Numbered from the stretch's first letter, positions 32,793 through 41,500 are shown. The stretch is DNA of 42,472 nt from Stenomitos frigidus ULC18 (GCF_003003795.1 NZ_PVWK01000049.1:1-42472), one strand, 5' to 3'. Translations and numbers: made by a program. Notes: generated by a model not told the origin, from the letters alone.

Positions 32793-33854
32793 CTACACGC
32801 CGACTGTTGCAGGTTCGGCAAACCAGCGCCCCGTTGCCTTACCAATGACAGAAAGCTCTTGCATGAGACGATCGAACCGTTCTGGTGTCAGCGATTGAGG
32901 GCCGTCAGACAACGCTTTCTTGGGGTTGGGGTGGACTTCAATCATCAACGAATCAGTACCCGCCGCGATCGCCGCCATTGCCATTGACGGCACATACTCC
33001 GATCGCCCGGTACCGTGGCTGGGATCGATCATGATGGGCAAGTGGGTGAGCGATCGGAGCACTGGAATAACAGACAGGTCTAATGTATTCCGCGCGTACT
33101 TGTTGTCAAAGGTACGAATACCCCGCTCGCACAAAATCACATTCGGGTTGCCAGCGGCAAGGAGGTATTCGGCTGCCATCAACCATTCTTCGATCGTGGC
33201 TGACATGCCGCGCTTCAGCACAATGGGCTTATCTTGAGCGCCAACCTTCTTCAGCAGTGAAAAGTTGTGCATGTTGCGGGCACCAATCTGGATCACATCG
33301 GCGACCTCACCGACAATCTCTAAATCAGCCGCGTCCATCAGTTCGGTAATGATGCCCAAACCAGTCGCCTCTCGTGCAGCAGCTAACAAGCCAAGCGCAC
33401 TTTCGCCATGCCCTTGAAACGCATAGGGCGATGTGCGGGGTTTAAACGCACCCCCACGCAGAAACTGTGCGCCTGCCGCTTTCACTCGACGCGCCGTTTC
33501 AACAATCATCGCTTCGTTTTCAACTGAGCAGGGACCAGCCACCACTACGAGAGGATGGTGTTCACCAAAAGCAACCGCCCCATTCGGCGTCGGGACAATC
33601 ACCTCACTCGCTTCGCCGTGACGATATTCCCGACTGGTGCGCTTGTATGGCTTTTCTACTCGCAGGACTTGCTCGATCCAGGGGCTAGACTCCTGGATCT
33701 GGAGTGGATCCATATCAACGGTGTCGCCAACCAAACCAATGACGACTTTGTGCTTCCCAACAATCTTTTCTGAATTCAGATTCCAGCTAGAGAATTCCTC
33801 AGTGAGTCGGGTAATTTCGGCTTCTGGGGCACCGATTTTCATGACGACAATCAT
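32793..33854 (-). CDS. aroF: DAHP synthase (3-deoxy-7-phosphoheptulonate synthase), type I-beta
   Basis: 353 residues. It condenses phosphoenolpyruvate and erythrose 4-phosphate at the entry of the shikimate pathway. The N-terminal 70 residues (MIVVMKIGAPEAEITRLTEE, VVIGLVGDT) form the ferredoxin-like regulatory domain seen in the Thermotoga type. The barrel has VVAGPCSVENEAMIVETARRV, FLRGGAFKPRTSPYAFQG, DVIQIGARNMHNFSLL, KPIVLKRGMSATIEEW, LCERGIRTFDNKYARNTLD and MIDPSHGTGRSEYVPSM with the metal-binding Cys/His/Glu/Asp set. Feedback control by aromatic amino acids through the N-terminal domain is known for this class. Monocistronic. Confidence 0.95.
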   Translation of the reverse strand: MIVVMKIGAPEAEITRLTEEFSSWNLNSEKIVGKHKVVIGLVGDTVDMDPLQIQESSPWIEQVLRVEKPYKRTSREYRHGEASEVIVPTPNGAVAFGEHHPLVVVAGPCSVENEAMIVETARRVKAAGAQFLRGGAFKPRTSPYAFQGHGESALGLLAAAREATGLGIITELMDAADLEIVGEVADVIQIGARNMHNFSLLKKVGAQDKPIVLKRGMSATIEEWLMAAEYLLAAGNPNVILCERGIRTFDNKYARNTLDLSVIPVLRSLTHLPIMIDPSHGTGRSEYVPSMAMAAIAAGTDSLMIEVHPNPKKALSDGPQSLTPERFDRLMQELSVIGKATGRWFAEPATVGV

Positions 33855-34014
33855 TGGTCTGTCTCCCTGCTGCTGAGTGAATAGATTAGTAAATAAAGAA
33901 TGGTAAGGATCTGAACGATCGCGGCACTAAAACGTCACTAACTATTAAGAATTGGAATTAGGAAGGGCAACCGACCGCATGCTGTGACATCTGGTCGATG
34001 AGTTACAGGCAAGT

Positions 34015-34557
34015 TCAAGCAGAAGGGGGAGAGTCTTTCTCATATTTGGCAGCTTTCCAGGTCTCTTGAAGCCGCCCAAAATTGAGTTTGAATTCGTCCC
34101 AGCCCAACCAGTGCCCCACTCGCTCCTCATCCCAGGAGGCAGAAAGGGGACCGTAGCTCAAGCCCAACACGCCCAGACCAAAAAAGCCCAGGCTAACGAG
34201 AAGTACGACAACTGTAGGTGGTTTAAAAAAATCGTTGGCGATCAAAACGTAGCTAACCACAAAGGTAAGCAATGCACCAGCAGTCGGAATGCCGCAAAAC
34301 TTTGCCGCTCGGCTCACCATCCGGCGATTGACGACTTCAGGGATCGGCGAGATGTTCGGCTGTCTTTTAGCAAACGCCTTTGCTGGCGATGTTGCCCCCT
34401 GAACTGTCGCACCTTGCTTGACTGGAGCAACTTGTTTCGATGGCTTTGGACGGGTTTGAGCAGGTTCAAACGGTAAACGAATCAATTCGTCTACTTCTTT
34501 ATCTGTAGAAGTAGTAGAAGCGGCGTTATTTTGAGCCTTCTTTTTCTTCGCAGTCAT
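34015..34557 (-). CDS. PAM68 family photosystem II assembly protein
   Basis: 180 residues. A basic, K-rich N-terminus (MTAKKKKAQNN), a disordered P/K-rich region, then RRMVSRAAKFCGIPTAGALLTFVVSYVLI and PPTVVVLLVSLGFFGLGVLGLSYGPLSASWDEERVGHWLG, that is two TM helices (about 88-108 and 114-134) and the conserved SYGxxSASWDEER turn. This is the PAM68/DUF3464 family, an early photosystem II assembly factor in plants and cyanobacteria, in the thylakoid membrane. It begins 33 bp after the end of rpsO on the same strand, so the two are presumably co-transcribed. Confidence 0.93.
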   Translation of the reverse strand: MTAKKKKAQNNAASTTSTDKEVDELIRLPFEPAQTRPKPSKQVAPVKQGATVQGATSPAKAFAKRQPNISPIPEVVNRRMVSRAAKFCGIPTAGALLTFVVSYVLIANDFFKPPTVVVLLVSLGFFGLGVLGLSYGPLSASWDEERVGHWLGWDEFKLNFGRLQETWKAAKYEKDSPPSA

Positions 34558-34590
34558 AGACAGCCCTGACCTTATTTTACCGCGAATCGT

Positions 34591-34860
34591 TTAGCCGCGA
34601 ATACCCAGCCGTGTAATGAGAGCCCGATAGCGAGCATTGTCCTGCTTCTGGATGTATGACAAAAGGCGCTTTCTCAGGCCAATCATCCCCAGCAGCCCTT
34701 TACGAGAGGCGTGGTCTTTTTTGTTGGTCTTGAGGTGTTGGCTGAGACGGTTGATACGCTCAGTTAGCATCGCCACCTGGACATCCGAAGATCCAGTATC
34801 GGTTTCGTGAACCTGGTAGTCGGAAATCAGTTCTTGTTTACGCTGTTGCAGCAGAGGCAT
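34591..34860 (-). CDS. rpsO: 30S ribosomal protein S15
   Basis: 89 residues, full family length. Recognised by ETDTGSSDVQVAMLTERINRLSQHL, the loop KKDHASRKGLLGMIGLRKRLL, and the C-terminal YIQKQDNARYRALITRLGIRG, all conserved in S15. It binds 16S rRNA and organises the 30S platform. The start at 34860 has aggaag upstream on the minus strand. First gene of a two-gene unit with the PAM68-like gene. Confidence 0.97.
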   Translation of the reverse strand: MPLLQQRKQELISDYQVHETDTGSSDVQVAMLTERINRLSQHLKTNKKDHASRKGLLGMIGLRKRLLSYIQKQDNARYRALITRLGIRG

Positions 34861-34960
34861 ATCTCGTACGTCTTCCTGGTTGATATAGAGTCGCAGTCCC
34901 TTATCTTACCATAGCCCTTTTGGTGATCAGGCAAGTTTGTGGAGGAAAGGCTCAAGGGAA

Positions 34961-34988
34961 GAGAGGGGAGAGGGGAGAGGGGAGAGGG
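34961..34988. repeat. 7-bp tandem array (gagaggg)4
   Basis: Four exact gagaggg units in a purine-rich stretch. A short further pair, actcaaa actcaaa, lies at 35033-35046. Both are in the spacer between the S15 start and the GH13 stop. Confidence 0.88.
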
Positions 34989-35070
34989 GTCAGAATCAAC
35001 TCAAAGCTTAGAACTTCTCACTCCTGTCCTACAACTCAAAACTCAAAACTTTTCTCATCCCCTCACCATC

Positions 35071-36732
35071 CTAAGCCTGCCAGACAAACACTTTGGCTTC
35101 AAAGGGGCCAAGATCGATCGCCAGACGACGATCGCCAACTGCAACATCGTAGTTGCCCGTCCACTCGTGCCAGGTGCCGGCGGCGGGAAAATCAACGACT
35201 TCGTAGCCGCCCAAGAACTGATCGGAGAAATTGGCAACGACCACTAAGCGGGAACCTTCGTCATTCCAGCGCGTGTAGGCAAGCACTTTGCCGTCTGGGT
35301 TTTCGTGGAAAAACTCAATGTTTTCAGTGTAGAGCGCGTGGTTCTCCTTCCGCAGGGTAATCAAGCCTTTGTAGTACGCGAATAGCCCCTGGTTCAGATC
35401 GCCGCTAAGTAGCGTCCAGTCGATTTTGGCTTGTTCGATCGTCTTGTACTTGTACTCGCCAAACTCCTCGCCCATCCAGAGCAGTGGGACACCCATAGCC
35501 GTCATCAGTAGAACGGCACCAAGTTTCACGCGACGGAAGGCTTCCTCGCCCAAAATTTCGCGATCGCCCAGTTCTGCCATCACATGATTGTGGTCGTGAT
35601 TGGTCAGATAGTTAACTACGTTCGTTGCACCCAGAAAGCCCTGACGCTTGGCATCCAGCACATCCTTCAGCCGCTCCAGATCGAAAGTATCGCCGCAGAT
35701 GTGCTCCAAAATGCAGTGATAGAAGCTGTCGTGCCAGCAGCCATCCATCGGACCATCCACATTCGTGATGCTGGGGGTTTCAGGGATATGCTCTGCAACC
35801 GTATAGAAAGGCTTGGCACCCGCCGTCTGTTTGGCTTCATTCACAATCCAGTGCATAAAGTCATAGTTGGCAATCTGTCGTGCCGCATCAAAACGAATGC
35901 CGTCGATGTGGTATTCCCCCACCCAGTAACGAACCGCATCGCCAGAAAAGCGTCGAGCAGGGTACGTTTCCAAGTTTTCGTCGTAATGTTCGTAGTTAAA
36001 CTCTGGGCCCCAGTTGTTGTCGGGATCGCGGGGTTCGTGGTGATACCAGTAGTCGTGATCGATTTGAGTCAACGGGCAGGAGGCTTCAGAGTGGTTGTAA
36101 ATACCATCCATCAAAATGCGAATGCCTCTGGCGTGACACTCATCAATCAGCTTTTTTAAGTCTCTGCTGGCACCGTAGCTAGTTTCGGAGGCAAAAAAGT
36201 GACGCGGATTGTAGCCCCAACTGTAGCTGCCGGGATATTCCTTAATGGGCATCAGTTCGATCGCATTAATGCCCAAGTCGCATAAATAATCCAGCTTTTC
36301 GAGCACATGCTTATACTGCCCACGTGCTTTTTTATCATCCTCACCACCCGAAAAATCAGCGACATGGAGTTCATAAATCACTAGTTCGTGATCAGCGGGT
36401 AAGGGATGATCATCATGCTTCCAGACATAAGTATCAACAATGCGCTCACCGCCTTTGATGCGAACAATACCGTTCTCCTCGCTGCTGGTGCCATCGACAT
36501 CTGTCGCATAGGGATCGGTAACATCAACCCACTGCTCGGGCTCAAAAAACCAGCTTTTGGAGCGGACTCGAAATTTATACTGATAAACCCCGTCTTCTAA
36601 GTCAACGTTGACCCGAAAGGAACCGTCCTTGCCTTTAGTCATTGGGATGGCTTTCCAATCAGAAAATGACCCAATCAACGCGGCTTCTTTGTTGTAAGGT
36701 GCAAATAAGCTGAATTCAATAGCACTTGTCAT
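35071..36732 (-). CDS. GH13 alpha-amylase-family enzyme with N-terminal CBM48
   Basis: 553 residues. The N-terminal 100 residues are CBM48/E-set (FSLFAPYNKEAALIGSFSDW, GVYQYKFRV). The catalytic barrel has region I MDGIYNH (209-214), region II GIRFDAAR with nucleophile Asp282, region III TVAEHI with acid/base Glu314, and region IV LTNHDH with Asp380. MGEEFGEY and a C-terminal beta domain (VVVANFSDQFLGGYEVV) follow. It resembles branching enzymes in its N-terminal module and glycogen-acting GH13 in region IV, but is shorter than GlgB (about 770). It acts on alpha-glucan; whether it branches, debranches or hydrolyses is open. Cytoplasmic (no signal peptide). Monocistronic. Confidence 0.9.
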   Translation of the reverse strand: MTSAIEFSLFAPYNKEAALIGSFSDWKAIPMTKGKDGSFRVNVDLEDGVYQYKFRVRSKSWFFEPEQWVDVTDPYATDVDGTSSEENGIVRIKGGERIVDTYVWKHDDHPLPADHELVIYELHVADFSGGEDDKKARGQYKHVLEKLDYLCDLGINAIELMPIKEYPGSYSWGYNPRHFFASETSYGASRDLKKLIDECHARGIRILMDGIYNHSEASCPLTQIDHDYWYHHEPRDPDNNWGPEFNYEHYDENLETYPARRFSGDAVRYWVGEYHIDGIRFDAARQIANYDFMHWIVNEAKQTAGAKPFYTVAEHIPETPSITNVDGPMDGCWHDSFYHCILEHICGDTFDLERLKDVLDAKRQGFLGATNVVNYLTNHDHNHVMAELGDREILGEEAFRRVKLGAVLLMTAMGVPLLWMGEEFGEYKYKTIEQAKIDWTLLSGDLNQGLFAYYKGLITLRKENHALYTENIEFFHENPDGKVLAYTRWNDEGSRLVVVANFSDQFLGGYEVVDFPAAGTWHEWTGNYDVAVGDRRLAIDLGPFEAKVFVWQA

Positions 36733-36982
36733 AATGACCCTCTAAACGACGGTTCACCCGAATATTTATGGTGAGAGCATTCTCTGACCTACAGGAATAG
36801 AACCGCATCTTGCAAAGGGCATAACATACAGCCATGATCAGATTAGTCAGGCAAAGCTGGATCAATATGGGTGTGGGGTGTGGGGCTTCGACGTGAGCGC
36901 TCAGCCGAACGGGGTGGGGTGGGGTGAATGCAAATGCAAACCGCTGTAGTCTTCTGATGGCTGATTGACGCGAACAAAACTG

Positions 36983-37354
36983 ATGTCTGACCTTCCACCG
37001 CTAACCACCGAAACCATCTGGGCAATCCTCAATGAAACGCTGGAGGATGATACAGTCAATCGCCTGGCGTGGCACTATTTAGGCTATCGATCGGGCACAG
37101 ACGATCGCTGGGACATTACCGCCGTTGCACCCGATTGGCAAGAAGCCTATCCCGAACCGCCCGATTTTATTGCCAGTCGTCCAGCCACCGTGAAACTGAC
37201 GCGATCGATTCCCGCCGAGGACAAACAGTTACTGAAAGAAAAACTGGGGTTTCAAGGCTATAAAGTCAACGAACTTGTACCCCGTAAAACGCGACGCGCC
37301 ACGATCGCCAACTGGCTGCTCAGCTACATGCATCAGATAGGCATGGCTTTTTAG
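36983..37354 (+). CDS. DUF1823 family protein
   Basis: 123 residues from the ATG at 36983 (MSDLPPLTTETIWAILNETL). Two segments match what I know of DUF1823: LEDDTVNRLAWHYLGYRSG and DWQEAYPEPPDFIASRPATVKLTRSI, followed by a basic C-terminal helix (RKTRRATIANWLLSYMHQIG). The family is found in cyanobacteria and plants with no shown function. A TTG six codons earlier could start it, but the ATG has the conserved position. It ends 190 bp before bioF, with a 7-bp repeat array between. Confidence 0.85.
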   Translation: MSDLPPLTTETIWAILNETLEDDTVNRLAWHYLGYRSGTDDRWDITAVAPDWQEAYPEPPDFIASRPATVKLTRSIPAEDKQLLKEKLGFQGYKVNELVPRKTRRATIANWLLSYMHQIGMAF

Positions 37355-37370
37355 GCGTTGTGGAGTGAGC

Positions 37371-37398
37371 AGCTATCAGCGGTCAGCTATCAGCTATG
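37371..37398. repeat. 7-bp tandem array (agctatc)n
   Basis: agctatc, agcggtc, agctatc, agctatg head to tail. Same words as the arrays at 1589 and 32663, read on either strand. Confidence 0.85.
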
Positions 37399-37545
37399 CG
37401 GACAACATTGATTCCTGACGCCTTGGAGCAATTGAACTTCGGCTTTGTTTGTGAAACCAATCAGGTTGGTTTTTGACCACTGACAACTTCTTCTTTACCT
37501 ACAATCCCTCACTAACTTTGTACCCTTCATGACTGCGTACCCTTC

Positions 37546-38775
37546 ATGACTGCCGATCCCTATTCCTGGATGGAGGATGCCCTTGCGACCATTCATCGGG
37601 CAGGGTGGTATCGATCGATGCAGACGCTTCATGGGCGTTCTGGTGCAGTGATGACACTGGATGGGCAACCCGTCATCAACTTCGCCAGCAATGACTATTT
37701 GGGCTTGGCTGGAGACGATCGCCTGATTCAAGCCGCGATCGCTGCTACCCAGGAGTACGGTACAGGCAGCACCGGATCGCGGTTAGTCAGTGGGCATCGT
37801 GATCTTCACCAGCAGTTGGAGCGGGCGATCGCAACGCTGAAGCAAACAGAAGACGCGTTGGTTTTTAGCTCTGGCTATCTCGCTAATTTGGGAACGGTCA
37901 GCGCTCTGGTCGGCAAACGCGATCTCATTTTGTCCGACCAATACAACCACTCCAGCCTCAAGAATGGTGCCATTTTGAGTGGTGCAACTGTTTTGACGTA
38001 TCCCCACTGCGATGTTGCACAGTTGAGGCAGCGTTTGGAGCAGCACCGCGATCGCTACCGTCGCTGTTTGCTGCTGACCGACAGCGTCTTCAGTATGGAT
38101 GGCGACCTGTGCCCGTTGTCAGAGCTTTTAGCCTTAGCAACGTCATTTGACGCCATGCTGCTGGTCGATGAAGCCCACGCCACAGGGGTCTTAGGCGCAA
38201 CAGGGGCAGGCTGTGTCGAACACTTTGGCTGCACTGGCAGTCCATTAATCCAGGTGGGTACGCTCAGCAAGGCATTGGGCAGTTTGGGTGGCTATGTTGC
38301 AGGTTCGGCAACGTTGATTGATTACCTGCGAAACCGATCGGTTGGCTGGATCTACACGACGGGACTCTCTCCGGCGGATACCGCAGCCGCATTAACAGGG
38401 GTTGCGATCGCCCGACAAGAACCCCAACGCCGCACCCAACTTTGGCAAAACGTCGCCGCACTCAAGCAAGCATTAACCCAGCAGCTTGCAGACAATCCGG
38501 ATGTAGACCTGACGCTACTACCGTCGGAATCACCCATCTTGTGTTTACAGGCGGCAAGTCCGGCGATCGCCCTTCACCTGGGAGCGGCGCTGCGACAAGC
38601 GGGCATTTTTGCGCCAGCCATCCGTCCACCCACGGTGCCGACCAGTCGTCTTCGCCTAACCCTCATGGCAACCCATGACAGAACGCATATCCAACAATTC
38701 ATTGCTGCCTTAAACCAGGCAATGCAGGTACACACCCAAACCATATCGACCAACCTTCGACCTCGAACCAGGTAG
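37546..38775 (+). CDS. bioF: 8-amino-7-oxononanoate synthase (biotin biosynthesis)
   Basis: 409 residues. PLP-dependent alpha-oxoamine synthase that joins pimeloyl-CoA/ACP to alanine in the first committed ring step of biotin synthesis. Landmarks: [45 protein letters not shown]-type segment ([11 protein letters not shown]), [16 protein letters not shown] with Asp208 and His211, and the Schiff-base lysine Lys242 in [12 protein letters not shown]. Length about 15-20 residues above the usual 385 because of an N-terminal leader. The segment just before the start has a near-duplicate of its own opening bases (cttcatgactgc), so the ATG at 37546 rather than the upstream one is chosen by frame. No other bio genes adjoin. 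Confidence 0.92.
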   Translation: MTADPYSWMEDALATIHRAGWYRSMQTLHGRSGAVMTLDGQPVINFASNDYLGLAGDDRLIQAAIAATQEYGTGSTGSRLVSGHRDLHQQLERAIATLKQTEDALVFSSGYLANLGTVSALVGKRDLILSDQYNHSSLKNGAILSGATVLTYPHCDVAQLRQRLEQHRDRYRRCLLLTDSVFSMDGDLCPLSELLALATSFDAMLLVDEAHATGVLGATGAGCVEHFGCTGSPLIQVGTLSKALGSLGGYVAGSATLIDYLRNRSVGWIYTTGLSPADTAAALTGVAIARQEPQRRTQLWQNVAALKQALTQQLADNPDVDLTLLPSESPILCLQAASPAIALHLGAALRQAGIFAPAIRPPTVPTSRLRLTLMATHDRTHIQQFIAALNQAMQVHTQTISTNLRPRTR

Positions 38776-38854
38776 CGTGAGGTATTAGAAAACTGTTTTT
38801 TTTGATGATCAGAAGATCAACGCTTGGCGGCTGTAAAGAAAACCGCTTCCTGTG

Positions 38855-39610
38855 TCATCGCTGACAGTCACCCAGTCGATTGACGATCGCCTCGACCGTG
38901 AAAATCCCAAACTTATCGCCTAGAAACGGCAGGTGTCCTACAGGCGCACTGAGGCTGAAGGTAATTTCGCCGTGACGTTTCCAGTGGTTGTCTACAAGCA
39001 GGTTGTGGGTACGCCAGCCCACACGATCGGCAAAGGCGCACCATACATCGGACTTGTTCCAGTAAAGGCGATCGTACTTCTGCCAGATTGCCTTCTGTAC
39101 GCTAAACCCAAAGCGCCCCTGGCTATACTTCATCCAAAGTTGGTCAATCGTGCGTAGATCCTTACAGGGAAAGCCCCTGAGCTGATTTGCCTGCAACGGC
39201 TCATCCACACCCAGACCGTAGCGCTCTAGCATCACCACTCGTGTTTCCTGGTCTGCCATTTGCCACTGTTTCCCAGCCAAAAGCCGCTGTAGGTGATCGT
39301 AATAGGCACTCGCATAAAACTGCTCCACAGCTCGGACAACCTTGGGCTCGGTGCATGCCTGCAAAAGCTCATAGGCTGCCTGCTGCACAGTTGGAGAGCG
39401 ATCGCCCAACGCCCGAATCACCAGATTAAGTCCACGCTGCGCATACTGGAGTGCATCCGGCAACGCTGCCGCCCGCTGCTCTGGAAGCGGACTAGTCAAC
39501 CGTCTGCGAACCCCATCTAAGCCACCCAGAATCACTGCCCCTGTCGGAATCACCCCAGAACCACCCAAAACGACGTCATCTTTACCAGGCTGATTCAACG
39601 ATTGAGTCAT
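38855..39610 (-). CDS. GUN4-domain protein with N-terminal ARM-like module
   Basis: 251 residues from the ATG at 39610 (a TTG upstream adds 17). The N-terminal part has a conserved VVLGGSGVIPTGAVILGGLDGV segment and an ARM/HEAT-like helical set (RAAALPDALQYAQRGLNLVI, SPTVQQAAYELLQACTE). Then comes a GUN4 domain (LQRLLAGKQWQMADQETRVVML, RGFPCKDLRTIDQLWMKYSQGRFGFSVQ, GDKFGIFTVEAIVNRLGDC). GUN4 binds protoporphyrin IX/Mg-protoporphyrin and stimulates Mg-chelatase; the SQGRFGFSVQ loop is the porphyrin-pocket side. Whether this paralogue acts in chlorophyll synthesis or in signalling is not certain, because the GUN4 domain is also used in regulatory fusions. Neighbour of a WD40 gene carrying the same N-terminal module. 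Confidence 0.88.
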   Translation of the reverse strand: MTQSLNQPGKDDVVLGGSGVIPTGAVILGGLDGVRRRLTSPLPEQRAAALPDALQYAQRGLNLVIRALGDRSPTVQQAAYELLQACTEPKVVRAVEQFYASAYYDHLQRLLAGKQWQMADQETRVVMLERYGLGVDEPLQANQLRGFPCKDLRTIDQLWMKYSQGRFGFSVQKAIWQKYDRLYWNKSDVWCAFADRVGWRTHNLLVDNHWKRHGEITFSLSAPVGHLPFLGDKFGIFTVEAIVNRLGDCQR

Positions 39611-39683
39611 TTGGAACTGGGTATGAGGTGTGGGCAAAAGTTGCTCGATCGAGCCTTGCAAATTAAAGCAGGATCTTTTTTAC

Positions 39684-39718
39684 TTTAGCCTTTAGCCTTT
39701 AGCCTTTAGCCCTTAGCC
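39684..39718. repeat. 7-bp tandem array (tttagcc)4-5
   Basis: Four exact tttagcc units and one cttagcc. Identical word to 32143-32170. It separates the GUN4 and WD40 genes. Confidence 0.92.
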
Positions 39719-39724
39719 TTTCTT

Positions 39725-40543
39725 CTAAGCTACTCCCCACACCCGTACCGTTCGATCTTCACTGCCGCTGCTAATCAGTTCTTTATCGGCACTGACTGCA
39801 ACGGCAGTAACCAAGCTGGTGTGTCCCTTCAAGGTGCAGAGTTCCCGTCCAGTCTTCAGGTTCCAAATTTTGATCGCGTTCTGACTGCTGCTAATGAGGT
39901 GACGATCGTCCGTAAGCGTGACAGACGCGATCGCGCGTAGCGCTCCTTTTTCTGGCCGAATCTGCTGTCCCGTGCGCAAAATCCATGCCTTCACAGTTTG
40001 ATCACGCCCCCGAATGGCAAAGGTTTCCCCATCTTCGCTAACGGTGATGGCATAGATAAAGGTGCGTGCGTTGAGCGTAAAGATCGCTTCTTGCGCCCAC
40101 CAGTCCCACACCTTAATGGTTTCGTCACGACTACCACTGACAAGCCATCGCCCATCGGGACTGATTGCCACCGCTGTCACACCACTCATGTGTCCCGTCA
40201 ATGTTCCCAGACACTCAAACAGAACATAGGGGTCATACATCTCCAAGGCACGTTGCGCGATCGTATCTTTATGCCTTTGCAGCCGCAAGTAGGCAGCCTT
40301 TTGCACCTGAAGCGATTCATCGTGCAGCGCCTGCATGAGCAACTCTAGCTCGACCTGACCGTATTTCCGTGCCTCCAGCAATGCAGCGATTCGCTGTGTG
40401 GCGATCGGGCTACCAAAGCGCTGTTTGACACCCTCCAACCCACCCAGTACCATCGCCCCCGTGGGTGAAGGGCTGGAACCACCAAGCACGGCATCGTAGT
40501 CTCTGGGCTGTGTTTCTCTGGGCTGTGTTTCTCTGGGCTGCAT
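39725..40543 (-). CDS. WD40-repeat protein with the same N-terminal ARM-like module
   Basis: 272 residues. The N-terminus contains the module seen in the neighbouring GUN4 gene: YDAVLGGSSPSPTGAMVLGG, GVKQRFGSP, AALLEARKYGQVELELLMQAL and VQKAAYLRLQ. Four WD40 blades follow (LTGHMSGVTAVAISPDGRWL, then KVWDW; ITVSEDGETFAIRGRDQTVK; DDRHLISSSQNAIKIWNLKTG; LKGHTSLVTAVAVSADKELI ending SEDRTVRVWG). Four blades cannot close a seven-blade propeller, so it may pair with a partner or another copy. It starts with an in-frame 15-bp repeat (QPRET twice). Function unknown; probably a scaffolding adaptor (inference). Confidence 0.85.
   Translation of the reverse strand: MQPRETQPRETQPRDYDAVLGGSSPSPTGAMVLGGLEGVKQRFGSPIATQRIAALLEARKYGQVELELLMQALHDESLQVQKAAYLRLQRHKDTIAQRALEMYDPYVLFECLGTLTGHMSGVTAVAISPDGRWLVSGSRDETIKVWDWWAQEAIFTLNARTFIYAITVSEDGETFAIRGRDQTVKAWILRTGQQIRPEKGALRAIASVTLTDDRHLISSSQNAIKIWNLKTGRELCTLKGHTSLVTAVAVSADKELISSGSEDRTVRVWGVA
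40500..40543. repeat. In-frame 15-bp tandem repeat at the WD40 gene start
   Basis: tctctgggctgtgtt occurs twice (40500-40514, 40515-40529) with a partial third copy to the ATG. On the coding strand it encodes QPRET repeats. Confidence 0.9.
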
Positions 40544-40638
40544 CAGTTGATTTTAGCGTTTGGCGTTGCGATCGCCTGCTAACGCCCCCCGGCAGGCTTA
40601 CACTAAAGAGCAGCAACGTGTGAAACCCGATCGTGCTC

Positions 40639-40968
40639 ATGGCTGAACCGATTCCTCCCATTACACTGCCGCCTGCCCGAAACCCCGTACAGGAAGGGGA
40701 ATGGCTGCGGGCAGCCTTGTTGCAATGGCTCAATCAAGAGTTTATTCCAGAAGACGCAAACTGGCAGATAGCAAAACGCGCCGCTCAGATCTTTGTCCGG
40801 CAGCGCATGGAAGGTGAAAACGATCTCGGTTCGCTGGTGATGGCGATCGTCACCGAAATGGAATCCTTTGATTTTTCAAACAGCTTTTTTGGCGAATTCA
40901 CCGTCGCCAATGCCGTCAGCGATTTGCTGCTAGACAGCTTGGGAATCGATCGGTGCTGTGGACAATAA
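40639..40968 (+). CDS. Conserved hypothetical small protein
   Basis: 109 residues from the ATG at 40639 (a GTG six bases earlier is possible). Starts MAEPIPPITLPPARNPVQEG, followed by two helices: WLRAALLQWLNQEFIPEDANWQIAKRAAQIFVRQRM and GSLVMAIVTEMESFDFSNSFFGEFTVANAVSDLLLDSLGI. It has no TM segment or catalytic motif I can recognise; helical and acidic, cytoplasmic. Likely conserved in cyanobacteria (family name unknown to me). Divergent from the WD40 gene with about 95 bp between starts. Confidence 0.7.
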   Translation: MAEPIPPITLPPARNPVQEGEWLRAALLQWLNQEFIPEDANWQIAKRAAQIFVRQRMEGENDLGSLVMAIVTEMESFDFSNSFFGEFTVANAVSDLLLDSLGIDRCCGQ

Positions 40969-41105
40969 GACACTTGTTGGCTGTTAGTGTTTAGTTGTTA
41001 GACACACGAGCTGTAACCAAACCTGGAATCAGCTCAAGCAGCGTTTTTACTAACAACTAAAAACCTTTCTCGTATGCCCAAAGGGCTTTACAACTAAAAA
41101 CTCCT

Positions 41106-41408
41106 TTACCAGCTTGACTTCACCACACCAGGCAATAGACCTTGATGCGCCATTTCACGCAAAACGTGGCGAGACAGACCAAAATCGCGATAGAAGCCTC
41201 TAGAACGACCCGTCACCCAGCAACGATTGCGAACGCGGGTGGGAGCGCTGTTGCGGGGAAGCTGTTGAATCTCGCGATGGATCGTCAGCCGTTGCTGCTG
41301 CGAGGTTGCTGCTGCGAACTGCTCTTTCAGGTCTGCCCGCTTCTCGGCGTACTTTGCCACTAGCTTCTTGCGCTTATTTTCGCGCTCAATCATGCTCTTT
41401 TTAGCCAT
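41106..41408 (-). CDS. rpsN: 30S ribosomal protein S14 (zinc-independent type)
   Basis: 100 residues. Starts [31 protein letters not shown], then the conserved [51 protein letters not shown]. The zinc-ribbon CxxC pairs of the short S14 form are missing, as expected of the long bacterial/plastid version. It binds 16S rRNA in the 30S head. Here it stands alone, not in the S10/spc cluster. A leftward promoter-like pair lies just upstream, and the leader after it is 40-odd nt. Confidence 0.97.
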   Translation of the reverse strand: MAKKSMIERENKRKKLVAKYAEKRADLKEQFAAATSQQQRLTIHREIQQLPRNSAPTRVRNRCWVTGRSRGFYRDFGLSRHVLREMAHQGLLPGVVKSSW

Positions 41409-41448
41409 GAGTCATTCCGATACTCTTTAAATTAAGACACAGCTTACT

Positions 41449-41479
41449 ATTGTAGTGAATTAAGCGGACTTTTTGCCAA
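41449..41479 (-). promoter_or_regulatory. Possible rpsN promoter
   Basis: On the minus strand ttggca (41474-41479) and tacaat (41449-41454) are separated by 19 bp, two more than ideal. Located 41 bp upstream of the rpsN start codon. The -10 is good, the spacing weak. Confidence 0.4.
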
Positions 41480-41500
41480 CTAAATTTAAAGCGTTCCGAT

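Noticed and set aside
35584-36159. 191-codon open frame on the plus strand
   Set aside because: It lies opposite the GH13 catalytic barrel and reads as a V/I-rich complement of it; no family signal.
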